The notes below the pieces were generated by a model. It had not been told where the DNA came from. It did no database searches and saw only the letters and a program-made list of their open reading frames with translations. A program made the position numbers and the translations under genes. 64,000 nt of DNA from Myxococcus stipitatus. Lineage in GTDB: Bacteria; Myxococcota; Myxococcia; Myxococcales; Myxococcaceae. Positions 18,401-27,287 of this stretch are shown one piece after another (the stretch's first letter is position 1; every line of letters starts with the position of its first letter). The stretch covers positions 5,208,001-5,272,000 of the forward strand of contig NZ_CP102770.1 of assembly GCF_038561935.1 (NCBI RefSeq), written 5' to 3'.

Positions 18401-18433
18401 CTGCTCACGCCACGTCGCTGACCGGACGGCTAC
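18401..18433 (-). repeat. IS66-type right terminal inverted repeat
   Basis: Read on the reverse strand from 18433 it starts GTAGCCGTCCGG and continues tcAGCGACGTGGCGTGAG, matching the left end at 15116. About 50 bp of untranslated sequence separate it from the tnpC stop at 18349. Confidence 0.75.
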
Positions 18434-18619
18434 GTCAGCGAATACAGATAGGGGCACCTCCTGGGTAGGACCAGTCTTGAAGCTGGGCTCGCGGGTAATG
18501 GGAGCCAGCTCCTGGGCGCGGATGCTCACACTTGTGGGGGGGGAAGTACTCATCCGTCCACTTCGGGTAAGTCCTCGTCCTCTTGGCAGCACTACGAGAT
18601 CACGTCTAGAGTACCGTAC
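18434..18619. other. Spacer between IS66 remnant and TPR gene
   Basis: No reading frame with coding character, RNA gene or clear repeat is seen here. The segment contains a G9 run near 18537 and is less GC-rich than the backbone, resembling the sequence around the TPR genes. It may be a remnant of the original RHS-downstream region displaced by the insertions. Confidence 0.4.
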
Positions 18620-19006
18620 GTGCGTGTCGTCACCAAGGCTCAGGCTCTCTATTCTGCCGCCGTGGCAGGAGATCACCAGCGTCGGAGCCAAGCGATTGCA
18701 TTCCTTGACGAAGAATTGGCGAAGAGGCCTGGCAATACCCAGCTGCTCTCCATGAGGGCTCACCTCAAGGACCTGGCTGGTGATGAGTCAGGGGCACTGC
18801 TGGACCATGAGCAAGCTATCGCACGGGAACCATGCAGTCCCGCCCACTATTACAATCGTGGCGTGTTTCATGATCGGCGAGGCCATGAACAGGACGCGCG
18901 TCGAGACTTCTCTCGATGTGCACGCCTCTCGCTCGCCATCGGAGATGCCGAGACCCTGGATGCTGTAGAGCACTACATTTCGCTGGATGACCTCGAGCCA
19001 GGTTGA
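18620..19006 (+). CDS. Small TPR protein between insertion sequences
   Basis: 128 residues from GTG 18620; no strong ribosome-binding site is visible. The sequence is predicted all-helical, with two or three TPR-like units: AIAFLDEELAKRPGNTQLLS, ALLDHEQAIAREPCSPAHYY and ARRDFSRCARLSLAIGDAET. It has no signal peptide. Like the TPR gene at 14033 it is AT-richer than the chromosome backbone, and the two flank the IS66 block. A second, orphan immunity-type gene of the RHS locus is possible but is inferred only from fold type and place. It could also be cargo carried in with an insertion. Confidence 0.6.
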   Translation: MRVVTKAQALYSAAVAGDHQRRSQAIAFLDEELAKRPGNTQLLSMRAHLKDLAGDESGALLDHEQAIAREPCSPAHYYNRGVFHDRRGHEQDARRDFSRCARLSLAIGDAETLDAVEHYISLDDLEPG

Positions 19007-19186
19007 CACTTATTACTGAGCTTGCCGACTTGGTTGACGGCCAGCTTGACCTTGCTTGATTCGCTAATGGAGAACACATCACTGCGGCCTTGATCGCTAC
19101 GGTCTGCGGGAGGCTACCGTGATGTTGGCAGAGCTATCCTGAGCCTCCCCGGGTTTTGTGGACACCGGAGATGAGGTGACCGAAGG

Positions 19187-19495
19187 ATGTCCACGACGAT
19201 GCCGAGACGCGAGCGCAGGAAGTACACGCCAGAGTTCAAAGCCCGGGCTGTGAAGATGGTGCTGGAAGAGGGCAAGTCGCGAGCCCAGGTGGCCAAGGAC
19301 ATGGACCTGACTCGCAGCGCGCTGGAGGCATGGATGAGGCAGTCGCGAACGGACGCGGGCCAGGGGCCGTCCGGGGCGCTGACGACGGGTGAGAAGGAGG
19401 AACTCGCCCAGTTGCGGCGCGAGGTGCGCCAGCTGCGGATGGAGCGGGAGATACTAAAAAACGCGGCGGCCTTCTTCGCCAAGGAGAGCACGTGA
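19187..19495 (+). CDS. IS3-family OrfA
   Basis: 102 residues. The HTH of the transposase_8 type (RRKYTPEFKARAVKMVLEEG, then QVAKDMDLTRSALEAWM) is followed by a coiled-coil tail (LAQLRREVRQLRMEREILKN). The end overlaps the OrfB start by four bases (GTGA). The upstream 47 bp to the element end hold the left terminal repeat and presumably the promoter. DNA-binding subunit of the transposition machinery; intact. Confidence 0.9.
   Translation: MSTTMPRRERRKYTPEFKARAVKMVLEEGKSRAQVAKDMDLTRSALEAWMRQSRTDAGQGPSGALTTGEKEELAQLRREVRQLRMEREILKNAAAFFAKEST
19456..19462 (+). other. Programmed -1 frameshift heptamer A AAA AAC
   Basis: In the OrfA frame the codons read CTA AAA AAC, giving the X-XXY-YYZ heptamer A-AAA-AAC. 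Slipping back one base leads into an open frame that continues through the OrfB start to 20367, giving an OrfAB fusion of about 390 residues. This is the normal way IS3 elements make their transposase. Confidence 0.8.
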
Positions 19496-20367
19496 GGTTC
19501 ACGGCCATCCAGGAGGAGAAGGCGAACTACCCGGTGGCGATGCTGTGCCGTGTGCTGGAGGTGTCCCGAGCGGGCTACTACGCCTGGGAGGGACGTGAAG
19601 CGTCGGCACGCCAGAAGGCCAATGCGGCGCTGGTGGAGCGAATCCAGCAGGTGCATCAGGACAGCCGCCGCACCTATGGTAGCCCACGCGTCCAGGCCGA
19701 GCTGAAGGCCCAGGGGCTGCCCGTGGGTCGGCACCGCGTGGCCCGGCTCATGCGCGAGGCTGGGCTCCGCGCTCGTCGACGCAGACGGTTCGTGCACACC
19801 ACGGACTCCAAGCACGGCCTCCCGGTAGCGCCCAACGTGCTGGCTCGCGCCTTCAATCCACCAGGGCCCGACCAGACGTGGGCGACGGACATCACGTACG
19901 TGCCCACGCGGGAGGGCTGGCTCTACCTGGCAGTAGTGCTGGACCTCTTCAGTCGGCGCGTCATCGGTTGGGCCATGGACCGCTGCATCGACCGGCACCT
20001 GGTGCTTTCGGCTCTCGACATGGCGCTCAAAGGTCGCTGTCCCCCAGCGGGACTGCTGCACCATTCGGATAGGGGCAGCCAATACGCCAGTGAGGACTAC
20101 CAGCGAGCGCTGGCCGCCCGCGGCATCCGGTGCAGCATGAGCCGCAAGGGCAACTGCTGGGACAACGCCGTGGTGGAGAGCTTCTTCTCCACGCTGAAGA
20201 CAGAGCTGGTGCACGACGCGGACTTCTCGACGCGCGAGGCGGCGAAGGGTGGCTTGTTCGAGTTCATCGAGGTGTTCTACAACCGCAAGCGGCGGCACTC
20301 CTCACTTGGCTACGTCAGTCCCGCCGAGTTCGAAAAGACCGCCTCGCAGGTGCCGCTGGCTGCTTAA
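19492..20367 (+). CDS. IS3-family transposase OrfB
   Basis: 291 residues from GTG 19492. An HTH_21 segment (RRTYGSPRVQAELKAQGLPV) precedes the rve core with a complete DDE set: WATDITYVPT, HHSDRGSQYAS and ESFFSTLKTELV. The C-terminal FIEVFYNRKRRHSSLGYVSP block is intact. The stop is 31 bp before the right end of the element. Transposase catalytic subunit, most active as a frameshift fusion with OrfA. Confidence 0.92.
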   Translation: MRFTAIQEEKANYPVAMLCRVLEVSRAGYYAWEGREASARQKANAALVERIQQVHQDSRRTYGSPRVQAELKAQGLPVGRHRVARLMREAGLRARRRRRFVHTTDSKHGLPVAPNVLARAFNPPGPDQTWATDITYVPTREGWLYLAVVLDLFSRRVIGWAMDRCIDRHLVLSALDMALKGRCPPAGLLHHSDRGSQYASEDYQRALAARGIRCSMSRKGNCWDNAVVESFFSTLKTELVHDADFSTREAAKGGLFEFIEVFYNRKRRHSSLGYVSPAEFEKTASQVPLAA

Positions 20368-20401
20368 CCCACCTGTCCACAGAACCCGGGCAAGCTCATC
20401 C

Positions 20402-20623
20402 TGCATCATGGACTCTCTCTACGAGCACAGGGCTCCGCCTCTCCCCTTAGGTGCTCTCGCTCAAGGTATGCGGCCTCTGTCGTGAGCGTGGCTGTTACTC
20501 GCGAGCCTCCGCTGCTGGCCTCTTGCACCAGTGCTTTCTGTCGAGCTGGGCTTGCCTCACGTGGGCGGCAGGCGGGAGGGCGGCTACTCTTTCGATCTCG
20601 CCAGCGCACGGGGGCCGGAAATC
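20402..20623. other. Spacer between IS3 element and tRNA-Gly terminator
   Basis: About 220 bp with no convincing gene; the short open frames here are in several overlapping phases and show no family resemblance. It contains the sequence rejoined to the left flank if the IS3 element is removed (gagctatcc joined to tgcatcatgg). Confidence 0.4.
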
Positions 20624-20654
20624 AAAAAGGCCCCCTGGTTTCCCAGAGGGCCTT
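20624..20654 (-). terminator. Rho-independent terminator of tRNA-Gly
   Basis: On the reverse strand a stem of about 10 bp (GGCCCTCTGG with CCAGGGGGCC, GAAA loop, one wobble) is followed by TTTTT. It starts 5 bp after the tRNA CCA end, as expected for a single-gene tRNA transcript. Confidence 0.85.
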
Positions 20655-20659
20655 CGAGT

Positions 20660-20734
20660 TGGAGCGGGAAAAGGGATTTGAACCCTCGACCCTCGCCTTG
20701 GCAAGGCGATGCTCTACCGCTGAGCTATTCCCGC
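20660..20734 (-). tRNA. tRNA-Gly (anticodon GCC)
   Basis: 75 nt on the reverse strand with encoded CCA. The acceptor stem GCGGGAA pairs with TTCCCGC, the D arm is GCTC-AGCGGTA-GAGC, the anticodon stem TCGCC/GGCGA closes the loop TTGCCAA with anticodon GCC, and the T arm GAGGG-TTCAAAT-CCCTT is complete. It reads GGC/GGT codons, the main Gly codons in this GC-rich genome. It sits at the border between the IS/toxin block and the conserved genes to the right. Confidence 0.97.
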
Positions 20735-20779
20735 ATCAGGTGCCACAACCCCGCGCCGCGTCGCGCGAAGTGGGGCCGG

Positions 20780-20808
20780 CGTATACAGAGGCTCCGCGAA
20801 CCCGTCAA
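20780..20808 (-). promoter_or_regulatory. Sigma-70-type promoter of tRNA-Gly
   Basis: On the reverse strand TTGACG (20808-20803) and TATACG (20785-20780) are separated by exactly 17 bp, followed by a GC-rich discriminator. The predicted start is about 40 nt before the mature tRNA. This is one of the best consensus matches in the window. Confidence 0.8.
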
Positions 20809-20855
20809 ACACTTCCCGCAGCCCCCGCAAGATGGATGCTAGTTTCCGCCCCCGC

Positions 20856-21458
20856 ATGAAGCGCCCCATCCTCATCGGGAGCCTCCTCCTGGCCCCGGCC
20901 TGTGCCACGCCCTCCCGTGAGCCCGTCTCCGTCGCGGAGTCCTACGCCCGCGCCCTCGACGAAGGCCGCCTCCAGGACGCCTACGCCCTCACCACCGATG
21001 GCCCGGAAGGGGAGGCCGCCTTCCTCGAGCGCTACTCCGCCGCCGCCGCCCGCAAGGAACGCGCCGCCGCCGTCCGCGCGGGCACCGCCGCCCTCGAAGC
21101 CCGCGCCCCCTCGCTCACCCTGGCCCAGTCCGGCGAGAACTGGCGCGTCGTCGAAGCCCGCCCCGCTGATGTCCCTCGCGCCGCCCTCCGTCGCTTCCTC
21201 GACGCCTCCGACGCCAAGGACTGGAAGACGGCCTACGGCCTCCTCGCCGCCCCCTTGCGCGCCCGCTATACCCCCGAGCGCCTCAAGGAAGACTTCGAGC
21301 GCGAGCCCCTCGCCAAGGAGCGGCTTCGCCGCGCCCGGCTCGCCCTCAACACCCACGTCCGAGTAGGCGCTGGAGAGGCCGTCTTCCCCCTCGGTGACGA
21401 ACGCGCCGTCCTCCTCGTCCTCGAGGACGGCGAGTACCGCGTCTCCGCCCTCGAGTAG
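20856..21458 (+). CDS. Putative lipoprotein of unknown function
   Basis: 200 residues from ATG 20856; an ATG at 20832 would add eight residues in front of the signal sequence and is less likely. The N-terminus MKRPILIGSLLLAPACATPS is a short lipoprotein-type signal with Cys after APA, a slightly atypical lipobox (Ala at -3). The rest is Ala/Arg-rich and helical, with a repeated layout: VAESYARALDEGRLQDAYAL early and LRRFLDASDAKDWKTAYGLL later, suggesting two related DUF4878/NTF2-like halves. No catalytic residues are apparent. It stands alone, divergent from the tRNA gene. A periplasmic membrane-anchored role is inferred. Confidence 0.75.
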   Translation: MKRPILIGSLLLAPACATPSREPVSVAESYARALDEGRLQDAYALTTDGPEGEAAFLERYSAAAARKERAAAVRAGTAALEARAPSLTLAQSGENWRVVEARPADVPRAALRRFLDASDAKDWKTAYGLLAAPLRARYTPERLKEDFEREPLAKERLRRARLALNTHVRVGAGEAVFPLGDERAVLLVLEDGEYRVSALE

Positions 21459-21668
21459 GCCTGCTCGCCCCCGCTCACAGTGTCCCTGGTGGACACCTTC
21501 AGCCCGCCGACACCCTCCGGCCCTCCAGGCCACCGACCAGGTGCGTCCGTGCCCACACCGCGTTAAACGACGTTGAACGACGTTGACAGTCCCCCCCGGG
21601 CTGGCATGTTCCGCGCCCCGCTGGGGGCTCACCCAAGCGCCCGTTTTCCAAAGGTTTCAGGTGTCCCG

Positions 21669-22754
21669 ATGAGCGTTTCCGAGGCCGATATCCTCGCGGC
21701 CATGTCGAAGGTGATGGATCCCGAGCTTCACGTGGATCTGGTGAAGGCCGGAATGGTGAAGGACGTCCGCGTCACCGGCGACACCGTGAAACTCAAGATC
21801 GAGCTCACCACCCCGGCCTGCCCCATGAAGGGGAAGATCCAGGCCGACTCGGAGGCCGCCCTCAAGGCCGTCCCCGGCCTGAAGTCCTTCAACATCGAGT
21901 GGGGCGCCCAGGTCCGCTCCGCCGGCGGCGCCGCCCCGGCCGGCGGCCTGCTCCCCAAGGTCAAGAACATCATCCTCGTCGGCGCCGGAAAGGGCGGGGT
22001 GGGCAAGAGCACCGTCGCCCTCAACCTCGCCACCGCGCTCGGCCAGCACGGCGCCAAGGTCGGCTTGCTCGACGCCGACTTCTATGGCCCCTCCGTCCCC
22101 CTCATGACGGGCCTCGGCGACAAGAAGCCCGTCAGCCCGGATGGCAAGTCGCTCGACCCGCTCATCGCCCATGGCATCAAGGTCATGTCCATCGGCTTCC
22201 TCGTGGAGTCCGACCAGGCCCTCATCTGGCGCGGCCCCATGCTCCACGGCGCCCTCATGCAGCTGGTGCGCGACGTGAACTGGGGCGAGCTCGACTACCT
22301 CGTCCTCGACCTGCCCCCGGGCACCGGCGACGTGGCCCTGTCGCTCTCCCAGTCCATCCGCGCCGCGGGCGCCGTGCTCGTCACGACCCCCCAGGACGTG
22401 GCCCTGGCCGACGTCGTCCGCGCCAAGCAGATGTTCGACAAGGTCCACATCCCCGTGCTGGGCATCGTCGAGAACATGTCCCAGTTCGTCTGTCCGAACT
22501 GCTCGCACGTCACCCCCATCTTCAACCATGGCGGTGGCCGCAAGGCCGCCGAGATGTTCGGCATCCCCTTCCTCGGGGAGGTTCCGCTGGACTTGAAGGT
22601 GCGTGAATCGGGAGACTCCGGCGTGCCAGTGGTGGTGGGCGCCAAGGACAGCCTGGAGGCGAAGGCCTTCCAGGAGGTCGCTCGGAACGTGGCGGGTCGC
22701 GTGTCCGCCCAGAGCGCCAAGAGCATTCCGCTGCCGGTGGTGCAGGCCCGCTGA
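21669..22754 (+). CDS. apbC: Iron-sulfur cluster carrier ATPase, Mrp/ApbC family
   Basis: 361 residues. The ATG at 21669 starts a MIP18/DUF59 domain (SEADILAAMSKVMDPEL, residues 1-80); longer in-frame starts add no family sequence. The P-loop NTPase domain has a deviant Walker A, GKGGVGKST at 107-115, then LLDADFYGPSVPLM and LPPGTGDVALSLSQ. C275 and C278 (CPNC) are the conserved pair that bridges a [4Fe-4S] cluster between subunits. The family binds and transfers Fe-S clusters to apoproteins in the cytoplasm using ATP. Full length for the DUF59-containing class. The next gene begins 21 bp downstream, so they may be co-transcribed. Confidence 0.95.
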   Translation: MSVSEADILAAMSKVMDPELHVDLVKAGMVKDVRVTGDTVKLKIELTTPACPMKGKIQADSEAALKAVPGLKSFNIEWGAQVRSAGGAAPAGGLLPKVKNIILVGAGKGGVGKSTVALNLATALGQHGAKVGLLDADFYGPSVPLMTGLGDKKPVSPDGKSLDPLIAHGIKVMSIGFLVESDQALIWRGPMLHGALMQLVRDVNWGELDYLVLDLPPGTGDVALSLSQSIRAAGAVLVTTPQDVALADVVRAKQMFDKVHIPVLGIVENMSQFVCPNCSHVTPIFNHGGGRKAAEMFGIPFLGEVPLDLKVRESGDSGVPVVVGAKDSLEAKAFQEVARNVAGRVSAQSAKSIPLPVVQAR

Positions 22755-22775
22755 TCCACCCAGGAGACGCATCAC

Positions 22776-23297
22776 ATGCCCCCGGCCGGCAACGACGAAT
22801 ACCCCGATGACCCGTTGATCGACGAGGACCGCCCCGGCCGCGAAGGCCGTGCTTCCGGTCCCGCCGGCTTCGTTCCGGAGTTCGTCCGTCGCATGGCCGT
22901 GGCCGGACTGGGTGCCCTCTTCATGACGGAAGAGGGCATCCGCAACCTCGCGGGCCAGCTCAAGCTCCCCAAGGAAGCCCTCGGCTTCATCCTCTCCCAG
23001 GCGGAGAAGACCAAGGACGAGGTCACCGGCGCCATCACCGAGGAGCTCCGCCGCTTCCTCCAGTCCGAGAAGCTCCGCGACGAGTTCCTCAAGCTCATCT
23101 CGGGCATGACGCTGGAGATCAAGGCCCAGGTCCGCCTCGTCCCGCCGGACAAGGCCGAGGACCTCGGCTCCGATGCCTCCGAGGAAGGCGCCGAGCCTCG
23201 TCCGAAAGAGCGCAAGACCGCGGCCCCGACCACCCGCGTGGTCATCTCCGAGCTCAACGCCCGCCGCCCCGGCTCCAAGCGCACCAAGAAGGAATAG
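22776..23297 (+). CDS. Conserved-type helical protein, unknown function
   Basis: 173 residues. The N-terminal 30 are acidic and disordered. The middle (about 35-125) is helical: VRRMAVAGLGALFMTEEGIR, then QLKLPKEALGFILSQAEKTK and a helix ending SEKLRDEFLKLISGM. The last 45 residues are charged and end in a basic tail. There is no signal peptide. The KTKDEVTGAITEELRRFL stretch resembles phasin or polyhydroxyalkanoate-synthesis-associated helices, but the match is weak and no such function is claimed. The stop is two bases before the next gene, so translation is probably coupled. Confidence 0.75.
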   Translation: MPPAGNDEYPDDPLIDEDRPGREGRASGPAGFVPEFVRRMAVAGLGALFMTEEGIRNLAGQLKLPKEALGFILSQAEKTKDEVTGAITEELRRFLQSEKLRDEFLKLISGMTLEIKAQVRLVPPDKAEDLGSDASEEGAEPRPKERKTAAPTTRVVISELNARRPGSKRTKKE

Positions 23298-23299
23298 CA

Positions 23300-23728
23300 G
23301 TGGCGGACACGCCTCTCCCCAAGCCCCCTGAACAACGCAAGGGTTGGCGTTCCTCGCCGATGGCGAAGCGGCTGCCCTTGTTGCTGCTCGTCGCCGTGGG
23401 CCTGTGGCTCTGGCAGATCACCGGCATCCCCGAGCGTGAGCTCGTCATCCATCCCACCGGCATGGAGTGGACCCAGGCCCGGGCCCTCGACTTCCAGGTG
23501 CTGGACTCGGAGGGCACGGTCCTCAAGCGCGAGGAGCGTTTCTTCGGAGACACCGGCGCGCCACCCGAGCTCACCTTCAAGGCCGACCTTCCCGAGGGCA
23601 CGTTCCGCGCGGTGCTCTTCGTGAAGCTCGTGGGCAAGCAGGAGCGCCTGCGCGTCGAGGAGCCCCTGACGGTGGGCGAGGACCGCTACATCGTTCGGCA
23701 GCTGGAGTTGCCCGCCGCGACTCGTTGA
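23300..23728 (+). CDS. Membrane-anchored small protein, unknown function
   Basis: 142 residues from GTG 23300, two bases after the previous stop. A basic cytoplasmic start (residues 1-24) leads to one membrane helix, LPLLLLVAVGLWLWQI. About 100 periplasmic residues follow, rich in beta strands (ELVIHPTGMEW, LDFQVLDSEG, TFRAVLFVKLVG). No Cys or catalytic motif is seen. The fold could be a small Ig-like sandwich. The tight link to the preceding gene suggests a joint function. Confidence 0.75.
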   Translation: MADTPLPKPPEQRKGWRSSPMAKRLPLLLLVAVGLWLWQITGIPERELVIHPTGMEWTQARALDFQVLDSEGTVLKREERFFGDTGAPPELTFKADLPEGTFRAVLFVKLVGKQERLRVEEPLTVGEDRYIVRQLELPAATR

Positions 23729-23797
23729 CCGCCCCGGGGGCGTGGGCTAAGGGCGCACCACGTCATTCACATTCCGACCGAGGGGTTCGAGAGCACC

Positions 23798-24646
23798 ATG
23801 GCAACGGAGCACATCGTCGTCGTCGGCGCCGGGCAGATGGGCGCGGGCATCGCGCAGGTGGCACTGCAGGCGGGTCTGCGCGTCACGCTGGCGGACGTAT
23901 CGAAGGAAGGTCTCGCCAAGGGCGCTGACCGCATCCGCGCGGGCCTGAAGAAGCTGGTGGAGAAGGGCAAGCTCGACGCCGCGAAGCAGCAGGCCGCCGA
24001 GGCCAACCTCGCCACGCTGACGAACGTCACCGAGGCGAAGGACGTCGACTTCGCCATCGAGGCCGTGACGGAGAACGAGGACCTCAAGCGCCGCATCTTC
24101 CAGGACCTGGACGCCGTCGTCCGGCCGGGCGGCATCCTCGCCACCAACACCTCGTCCATCCCCATCACCCGCATCGCCGCGTCCACGAAGCGCCCCGAGG
24201 CCGTCATCGGGATGCACTTCATGAACCCGGTGCCGGTGATGCAGCTGGTGGAGCTCATCCGCGGCGCCGCGACGTCCGAAGAGACCTACGCCACCACGCG
24301 CGCGCTGTCCGAGCGCATGGGCAAGACGACGGTCGTCTCCAAGGACTACCCGGGCTTCATCGTCAACCGCATCCTCATCCCGATGCTGAACGAGGCCTGC
24401 TACGCGCTGATGGAGGGCCTGGGCACCGCGGAGGACATCGACACCGCGATGAAGCTGGGCACCAACCAGCCCATGGGTCCGCTCCAGCTCGCCGACTTCA
24501 TCGGCCTGGACACCGTGCTCTACATCGCCGAGGTGCTGCACAAGGGCCTGGGCGACCCGAAGTACCGTCCGTGCCCGCTGTTGCGCCAGTACGTGGACGC
24601 CGGCTGGTTCGGCAAGAAGAGCGGCCGCGGCTTCTACAAGTACTGA
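23798..24646 (+). CDS. hbd: 3-hydroxybutyryl-CoA dehydrogenase
   Basis: 282 residues. The Rossmann motif VVVGAGQMGAGIAQVALQAG has the GxGxxG at residues 10-15. GILATNTSSIPIT and IGMHFMNPVPVMQLVELI include the catalytic-region signature of short-chain 3-hydroxyacyl-CoA dehydrogenases; the C-terminal 3HCDH domain ends with GWFGKKSGRGFYKY. It oxidises (S)-3-hydroxyacyl-CoA, typically C4, to 3-oxoacyl-CoA with NAD(P), or the reverse. Length matches the single-function class (about 282-290). The crotonase gene follows 20 bp later, giving the two consecutive beta-oxidation steps in one operon. Confidence 0.95.
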   Translation: MATEHIVVVGAGQMGAGIAQVALQAGLRVTLADVSKEGLAKGADRIRAGLKKLVEKGKLDAAKQQAAEANLATLTNVTEAKDVDFAIEAVTENEDLKRRIFQDLDAVVRPGGILATNTSSIPITRIAASTKRPEAVIGMHFMNPVPVMQLVELIRGAATSEETYATTRALSERMGKTTVVSKDYPGFIVNRILIPMLNEACYALMEGLGTAEDIDTAMKLGTNQPMGPLQLADFIGLDTVLYIAEVLHKGLGDPKYRPCPLLRQYVDAGWFGKKSGRGFYKY

Positions 24647-24666
24647 CCCGGCGAGGAACCTCGAAC

Positions 24667-25439
<773 letters not shown>

Positions 25440-25443
<4 letters not shown>

Positions 25444-26063
25444 CGCACTCGCTCGCGGCTGGGAGTCTCCTCACGGTCCTCCTGGCCGCGGCGCCGGCCC
25501 GCTCCGAGCCTGTCCCCGAAGCCGGGGACACCGAGTCCGGACGGGCCCCCGCGCTGGTCTCCTGGAAGCGCTCGTTCTGCCTCTACACGGGCTGCTTCCT
25601 CGAGCCGCTCATCCCCGATGTCCGCTTCGAGTGGGGACAGGGCCCGAAGGAGCACTGGGTGCTCTCCTGGCCCATCCACCCGTGGGCCTTCCCCGCATGG
25701 GACATCCCGGGCCCCACACTCATCGCTTCACCTTTTGTCGAACCCCAGGTGCGCCTGAAGACCGCGGCGTGGCGGGTGGCGGCGGGGGCGCGGGTGTATG
25801 TGTTCCCGGACGGCGCCAGGCTGGGGGCCCTCGTCGAGGGCGCGGGCCTGTGGGGCCAGGATGGCTCGGGGGGGCTCGCCGGCGTGGGGCTGAGCTTCGA
25901 CCTGATTGAACGACATCCGAGCACCACCCCCTGGACGGTGTCCGCCGTGCTTCGCCGGACGTGGACGGGGGAGGGGGCTCGGATGGATGTCTCCGTCGAC
26001 GTGACGGTCCCCCTGAACATGTTCCTGGGCTCGCCCCTGAAGGCCCCGGAGCGGCCGGATTGA
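25440..26063 (+). CDS. Secreted/outer-envelope protein, unknown function
   Basis: 207 residues. GTG 25440 overlaps the stop of the hydratase gene by four bases. A signal peptide is clear (SLLTVLLAAAPARSEP, cleavage after ARS or nearby). The mature part has two Cys (FCLYTGCF), many Trp and Gly, and alternating beta segments (FVEPQVRLKTAAWRVAAGAR, then YVFPDGARLGALVEGAGLWG, and later VSAVLRRTW and MDVSVDVTVPL). This looks like a small outer-membrane beta-barrel or a lipocalin-like protein. No link to acyl-CoA chemistry is evident except the operon position. Confidence 0.75.
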
Positions 26064-26140
26064 CGCCGAAACCCCCGCTGGGAGTCCGGCGGAGCGTCTT
26101 CGCTATTCCCTGGGAGCACCCCCCGTAATATGGAGCCCTC

Positions 26141-27283
<1,143 letters not shown>

Positions 27284-27287
27284 GCAT

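Larger units (their letters stand above)
15116..18433 (+). mobile_element. IS66-family element, internally deleted and interrupted by an IS3-family element
   Basis: Contains the three-gene IS66 set in order (tnpA, tnpB, tnpC) and is bounded by imperfect terminal inverted repeats of about 30 bp that share the core CGTCCGG-nn-AGCGACGTGGCG. TnpC is split: its first 300 codons end near 16812 and its last 97 codons resume at 18059. An IS3-family element sits between, and roughly the middle third of the transposase is missing. The 8-bp flanks (cgttcttc on the left, gtcagcga on the right) do not match, although IS66 elements normally make 8-bp target duplications. The copy therefore looks rearranged and immobile by itself. 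Confidence 0.8.
19140..20398 (+). mobile_element. Intact IS3-family element with TCC target duplication
   Basis: 1259 bp. The ends form an inverted repeat: TGAGCCTCCCCGGGTT and, reading in from the right, TGAGCTTGCCCGGGTT, each followed by a one-base variant and then TGTGGACA. The trinucleotide TCC occurs directly outside both ends (19137-19139 and 20399-20401), the 3-bp duplication typical of many IS3 elements. OrfA and OrfB are complete and overlap by 4 bp. It differs from the other IS3 copy at 16820 in terminal repeats and protein sequence, so it is a separate arrival and looks the more recent one. Confidence 0.92.

Noticed and set aside
21560-21600. Direct repeat (aacgacgttg twice) with a TTGACA box before apbC
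   Set aside because: Spacing gives no acceptable -10 box and two copies of a short repeat are too little to call an operator.
22776-23297. Phasin call for the helical protein
   Set aside because: Only a vague helical resemblance; no PHA synthase or depolymerase gene is nearby.
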